Part shown: one piece after another, positions 61,746-64,000 of the stretch
Position numbering within the stretch: the first letter of the stretch is position 1
How the letters are laid out: every line of letters starts with the position of its first letter
Assembly (NCBI RefSeq): GCF_027563465.1
Contig: NZ_JAPFQA010000017.1
Location: forward strand, 1-64,000
Length of the DNA: 64,000 nt
Direction of reading: 5' to 3'
DNA from: Mesorhizobium qingshengii
GTDB lineage: Bacteria > Pseudomonadota > Alphaproteobacteria > Rhizobiales > Rhizobiaceae
The notes under the pieces: generated by a model
The model's database searches: none
Seen by the model: only the letters and a program-made list of their open reading frames with translations
Told to the model about the DNA's origin: nothing
Made by a program: the position numbers and the translations under genes

Positions 61746-62876
61746 TCACTGACTGCCCGGCCGTTCAAAGATGCGGCGGCTGATGTCGGCGGACGCCGCC
61801 CAGCCGGCCTCGGCCAGATAGCGGACTGGCGCACGGCCGCACAATTCCCACAGCACCGTTCGCCGCTGCGGCCACCGCAAGGACGACAGCCACGGCGCGA
61901 TGACCATGTTGAGCAGGTCCTCGTTGCCGATGCGTGACAGGATTCGTGTGGCACGCTCCGACAGAAGCGTGCCGGCGCCGCCGAGCAGTACATCTGCGGC
62001 GCGCAGGCCAAGCAGCAGCGTGTCGTCCAGCCCCTGCCTGACCGCTGCGTCAAGCACAAGCTGTTGATCCGCCTCGTCGAGGCGGCTGGCGCTGGCGCGA
62101 ACGTCGCAGACATAACCCGCGCAGGGTTCCCGATTGAACAGCGCCTTGGCGACACTGATGCAGGACAGAAGCAAAGTGTCGGCAGCCGAGGTGAACGGCA
62201 CCACCGCACCGGCGATCTCGAGCTGTCGCTTGCGCCGCAGAAACCCGTCCGCGTCGCGCGGGCTCGGCGAGCCGGGCTGCTGGAGGCGGTAGTGAAGATC
62301 GACCGTGGACGGCCTCGGCCCGACGCCGCGCGTCATATGCTGTTCGCCAAGGAAGCGAACCCACCAGACGGAGCGCGACTTGCCGGCGACCTCGTAGCCG
62401 ATCGAGCGGAGCGCATCACGCGCCGGGAAAAACCCGGCCGGCGAGACCAGAATGTCGACATCGCCGGAAGGCTTCATGAAATGGTCGTCATAGAGCAGCT
62501 GCTGCTGGAACGGGCCTTTGAGGAAGACGAAATCGATCTGCCTGGCGCGCAGCACGTCATGGATCGCCATCGAATCCATGATGCAGGACGCATTCATCGA
62601 AACCGTCCTCCTGCGGTAGGTGTCCAACCAGTGAAAAAGCTCGGCCGGTCTTTCACCCGCCGGCGCACGCGACAGGGCCTTGAGGACAAAGGTCGCGACC
62701 TTGTTCAACCTGGTAATATCGGCAACATTGGCGACGCCCGGGCCAGGCATCGACATGTCGCCGGCAGTGGCTCCCGCCCCCGCGAAATACAAGCGCAGGC
62801 AAGCCTGTACATAGGCAATCTCGTCGGCACAGTCAGCGGCGCGCAATCGTTCGTATGAACCGTCCGGCAAGGCCAT
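61746..62876 (-). CDS. NTP_transf_5 family nucleotidyltransferase-like protein
   Basis: A 376-residue protein of the same family as the one at 36283. The core is DFVFLKGPFQQQLLYDDHFMKPSGDVDILVSPAGF, with a G-x-D-x-D pair, preceded by the helical part with VLRARQ. It is divergent from the lasso precursor gene (531-bp gap) and so probably belongs with it, tailoring the peptide. An exopolysaccharide role is less likely but possible because the exo glycosyltransferase lies downstream. Confidence 0.8.
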   Translation of the reverse strand: MALPDGSYERLRAADCADEIAYVQACLRLYFAGAGATAGDMSMPGPGVANVADITRLNKVATFVLKALSRAPAGERPAELFHWLDTYRRRTVSMNASCIMDSMAIHDVLRARQIDFVFLKGPFQQQLLYDDHFMKPSGDVDILVSPAGFFPARDALRSIGYEVAGKSRSVWWVRFLGEQHMTRGVGPRPSTVDLHYRLQQPGSPSPRDADGFLRRKRQLEIAGAVVPFTSAADTLLLSCISVAKALFNREPCAGYVCDVRASASRLDEADQQLVLDAAVRQGLDDTLLLGLRAADVLLGGAGTLLSERATRILSRIGNEDLLNMVIAPWLSSLRWPQRRTVLWELCGRAPVRYLAEAGWAASADISRRIFERPGSQ

Positions 62877-63407
62877 TTAGCGCACAGTCTCCTGAAGAAG
62901 CAATTTGCTCGCCGCCTATGCTGCAAGTGCGAAGCAAGCATCACCAAAAACCTCGATGCGGTAAAGCCTTTCCTTTTGCAGTGCGGAATTTTACCTTTTT
63001 TGCAGCGCGGAGTCCTGCAACCATAGCGTTTGCCTCACGATCTGAAAGGCCGCGAGATCGCGGTTGGGATATCACCCTTGCCAAGGCGTTTCAGCCGACC
63101 TTTGCCAGTTGAAACTCCTTTTTTAGCAATGCCTAAATAGAAGGCGCTCGGGCAAATATTTTATGCAAGCAAAATCAAATGCTTAAAGAATCACCATCGA
63201 CATAGCGCCGACGCACAAGGATTCAGCTTGAAAGATGTCAGGTTTTAGGCATCTCTTACACGTATCGCGACGCCCGCAACCCGTAATTGATTAACGCCTG
63301 GTAAATCAGACTTGACTCATAAATGCTGCCATGCAGCTATTGCGCTGCAGCATGAGAAGTGCTGACGGCACTCGACAGGCCGTTTCCAGTCCTTATTGGA
63401 GAGTAAA
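62877..63407. other. 531-bp AT-richer intergenic region between NTP_transf_5 and lasso precursor genes
   Basis: No ORF is convincing on either strand. It contains two direct 14-bp repeats (62974 and 62998), a possible -35 TTGACT at 63312-63317 followed after 17-18 bp by weakly -10-like sequence near 63336, and the strong ribosome site GGAGAG at 63398-63403. Its lower GC than the flanks suggests regulatory DNA or transferred sequence. Confidence 0.5.
62974..63011 (+). promoter_or_regulatory. tandem TTTTGCAGYGCGGA repeats
   Basis: TTTTGCAGTGCGGA at 62974-62987 and TTTTGCAGCGCGGA at 62998-63011, 24 bp apart (a little over two helical turns). They lie between the divergent NTP_transf_5 gene and the lasso precursor. 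They could be direct binding sites for a regulator of the peptide locus. Confidence 0.45.
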
Positions 63408-63560
63408 ATGGAACAGAATGTTGAAAAGCATGAATACGAAACGCCAAGCCTGACGGTACATGGTTCGATTGAAACCATCACCCAGGGCGGCGGCGGCAGC
63501 ACGGCGATCGATGCATCGTTCCCCGCGCATACGCCGATCGGCGACCTGACGTTCTCCTGA
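63408..63560 (+). CDS. putative lasso peptide precursor
   Basis: A 50-residue ORF with GGAGAG 4 bp before its ATG. The leader (residues 1-26) carries the class signature Y10-x2-P13-x-L15-x3-G19 and the Thr at position -2 (T25, then Q26) that precedes the cleavage site in lasso precursors. The predicted core starts at G27: ring segment GGGGSTAID, in which the Gly N-terminus could close onto D35, giving a nine-residue macrolactam, and tail ASFPAHTPIGDLTFS. The bulky F and H residues could lock the threaded tail. The C-terminal Ser is a candidate for HprK-type phosphorylation. A B1/PqqD gene follows. Cyclase and protease lie presumably beyond the window. Confidence 0.8.
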   Translation: MEQNVEKHEYETPSLTVHGSIETITQGGGGSTAIDASFPAHTPIGDLTFS

Positions 63561-63617
63561 GCCTATCACAGTTTTCCAGAGTGACGACGTTGGGACTCTG
63601 GACGCAAAAAAATAAGA

Positions 63618-63644
63618 GAGTCGGGGGCTAAAAACCTCCGACTC
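63618..63644 (+). terminator. hairpin between the lasso precursor and B1 genes
   Basis: GAGTCGGGGG / CCTCCGACTC: a 10-bp stem with one mismatch and the loop CTAAAAA, followed by CCCCCTT. Partial terminators here would give more precursor mRNA than enzyme mRNA, as is common in RiPP operons. Confidence 0.55.
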
Positions 63645-63694
63645 CCCCTTCATTGCCTGGAACTGTCGAAGCGTAGCGTAAGCGAGGTTTGGGG

Positions 63695-64000
63695 ATGAAA
63701 CGGAACCCGTCCGACCATGATTTGGCCGACCATGATCTGGTGAGCGCGACCAAGGACGCCGTGGCTTGCGAGTTCGGCGAGGGCCTGGCGCTGCTCAACC
63801 TGAAATCCAACATCTATTACAGCCTGAATGGCGTCGGCGCCTTCATCTGGGACCTGATCCAGGAGCCGAAGCCGATCGGGGACATCCGCGGCGCCGTGCT
63901 TGCGCGCTACAATGTCGAGCCGGCGCGCTGCAAAGCCGACGTCGACGCATTGCTGAAGGGCCTGGCGGATAACGGGCTTGCGAGGCTGCATCATGAGGAA
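63695..64000 (+). CDS. PqqD-family leader-recognition protein (lasso B1), 3' end at window edge
   Basis: The frame is open to the window end (102 codons), starting MKRNPSDHDLADHDLVSATKD with GGGG before the ATG. The PqqD/RRE strand pattern (AVACEFGEGLALLNLKSNIYYSLNGVGAFIWDLI) and the three helices (DIRGAVLARYNVEPARCKADVDALLKGLADNGLARL) are complete, so the stop is probably just beyond. It would bind the leader of the peptide encoded 135 bp upstream. A near-perfect tandem ACCATGAT/ TGGCCGACCATGAT codes SDHDLADHDL at its start. Confidence 0.85.
   Translation, partial: MKRNPSDHDLADHDLVSATKDAVACEFGEGLALLNLKSNIYYSLNGVGAFIWDLIQEPKPIGDIRGAVLARYNVEPARCKADVDALLKGLADNGLARLHHEE

Overview
The window looks like chromosome from an alphaproteobacterium of the Rhizobiales, most likely Mesorhizobium or a close relative. 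This is inferred from the gene content: the glnD-murJ-trpS order, the ActS/ActR (RegB/RegA) pair, an MmcB-type protein, an HmrR-type copper regulator, a succinoglycan-like exo cluster and an Irr-type iron box. It also fits the high GC and the short palindromic intergenic repeats. No tRNA, rRNA, IS element or CRISPR array was recognised.

Layout. 1-5 kb: a nuclease-like gene cut by the window edge, an aldo/keto reductase, and a copper-efflux unit (copA plus a DUF305 gene) behind a MerR-type promoter with a 19-bp spacer. 5-16 kb: a GT25 glycosyltransferase and housekeeping genes (glnD, murJ, trpS, a universal stress protein, an Nfu Fe-S scaffold preceded by an iron-control box, an L,D-transpeptidase, hmrR, an OsmC protein, mmcB). 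16-24 kb: nhaA; hrpB-actS-actR, with a 138-bp palindromic repeat inserted in frame in hrpB; a DMT exporter divergent from an LmbE-type deacetylase.

24.3-36.2 kb is a compact catabolic island. A carbohydrate-type ABC importer (binding protein, two permeases, a tiny membrane protein, two unequal ATPases) runs into a fused DhaK-DhaL kinase. It then continues into a complete split phosphorelay (DhaL, DhaM/EIIA, HPr, Enzyme I), a small HTH-like protein and a second, stand-alone DhaK. It is best read as uptake plus phosphorylation of dihydroxyacetone or a related short ketose, with PEP reaching the DhaK/DhaL pair through dedicated EI and HPr.

36.3-39.1 kb holds lasso-peptide maturation genes (NTP_transf_5 protein, HPr-kinase-like protein, B2 protease, B1/PqqD recognition protein) without a visible precursor or cyclase. 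39.8-43.9 kb: prpE, an acyltransferase and a metallophosphatase broken by an in-frame amber codon.

44-62 kb is an exopolysaccharide cluster of succinoglycan type: exoP-like tyrosine autokinase, galU, exoU/W-, exoM-, exoA- and exoL-like glycosyltransferases, an exoT-like flippase, a UDP-sugar dehydrogenase and an exoK-like GH16 glycanase. Mixed in are a phosphoribosyltransferase-HAD fusion and a GMC oxidoreductase with a Tat-exported partner. A shared 16-bp motif lies upstream of several of these genes.

At the right edge (63.4-64 kb) is a 50-residue ORF with all the marks of a lasso-peptide precursor: a Y-x2-P-x-L-x3-G leader, Thr at -2, Gly1, Asp9 and a C-terminal Ser. A PqqD-like B1 gene follows it, and a second NTP_transf_5 gene diverges from it. 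The rest of that biosynthetic operon presumably lies beyond the window. This putative new lasso peptide, with the second maturation cassette 24 kb away, is the most interesting system seen.
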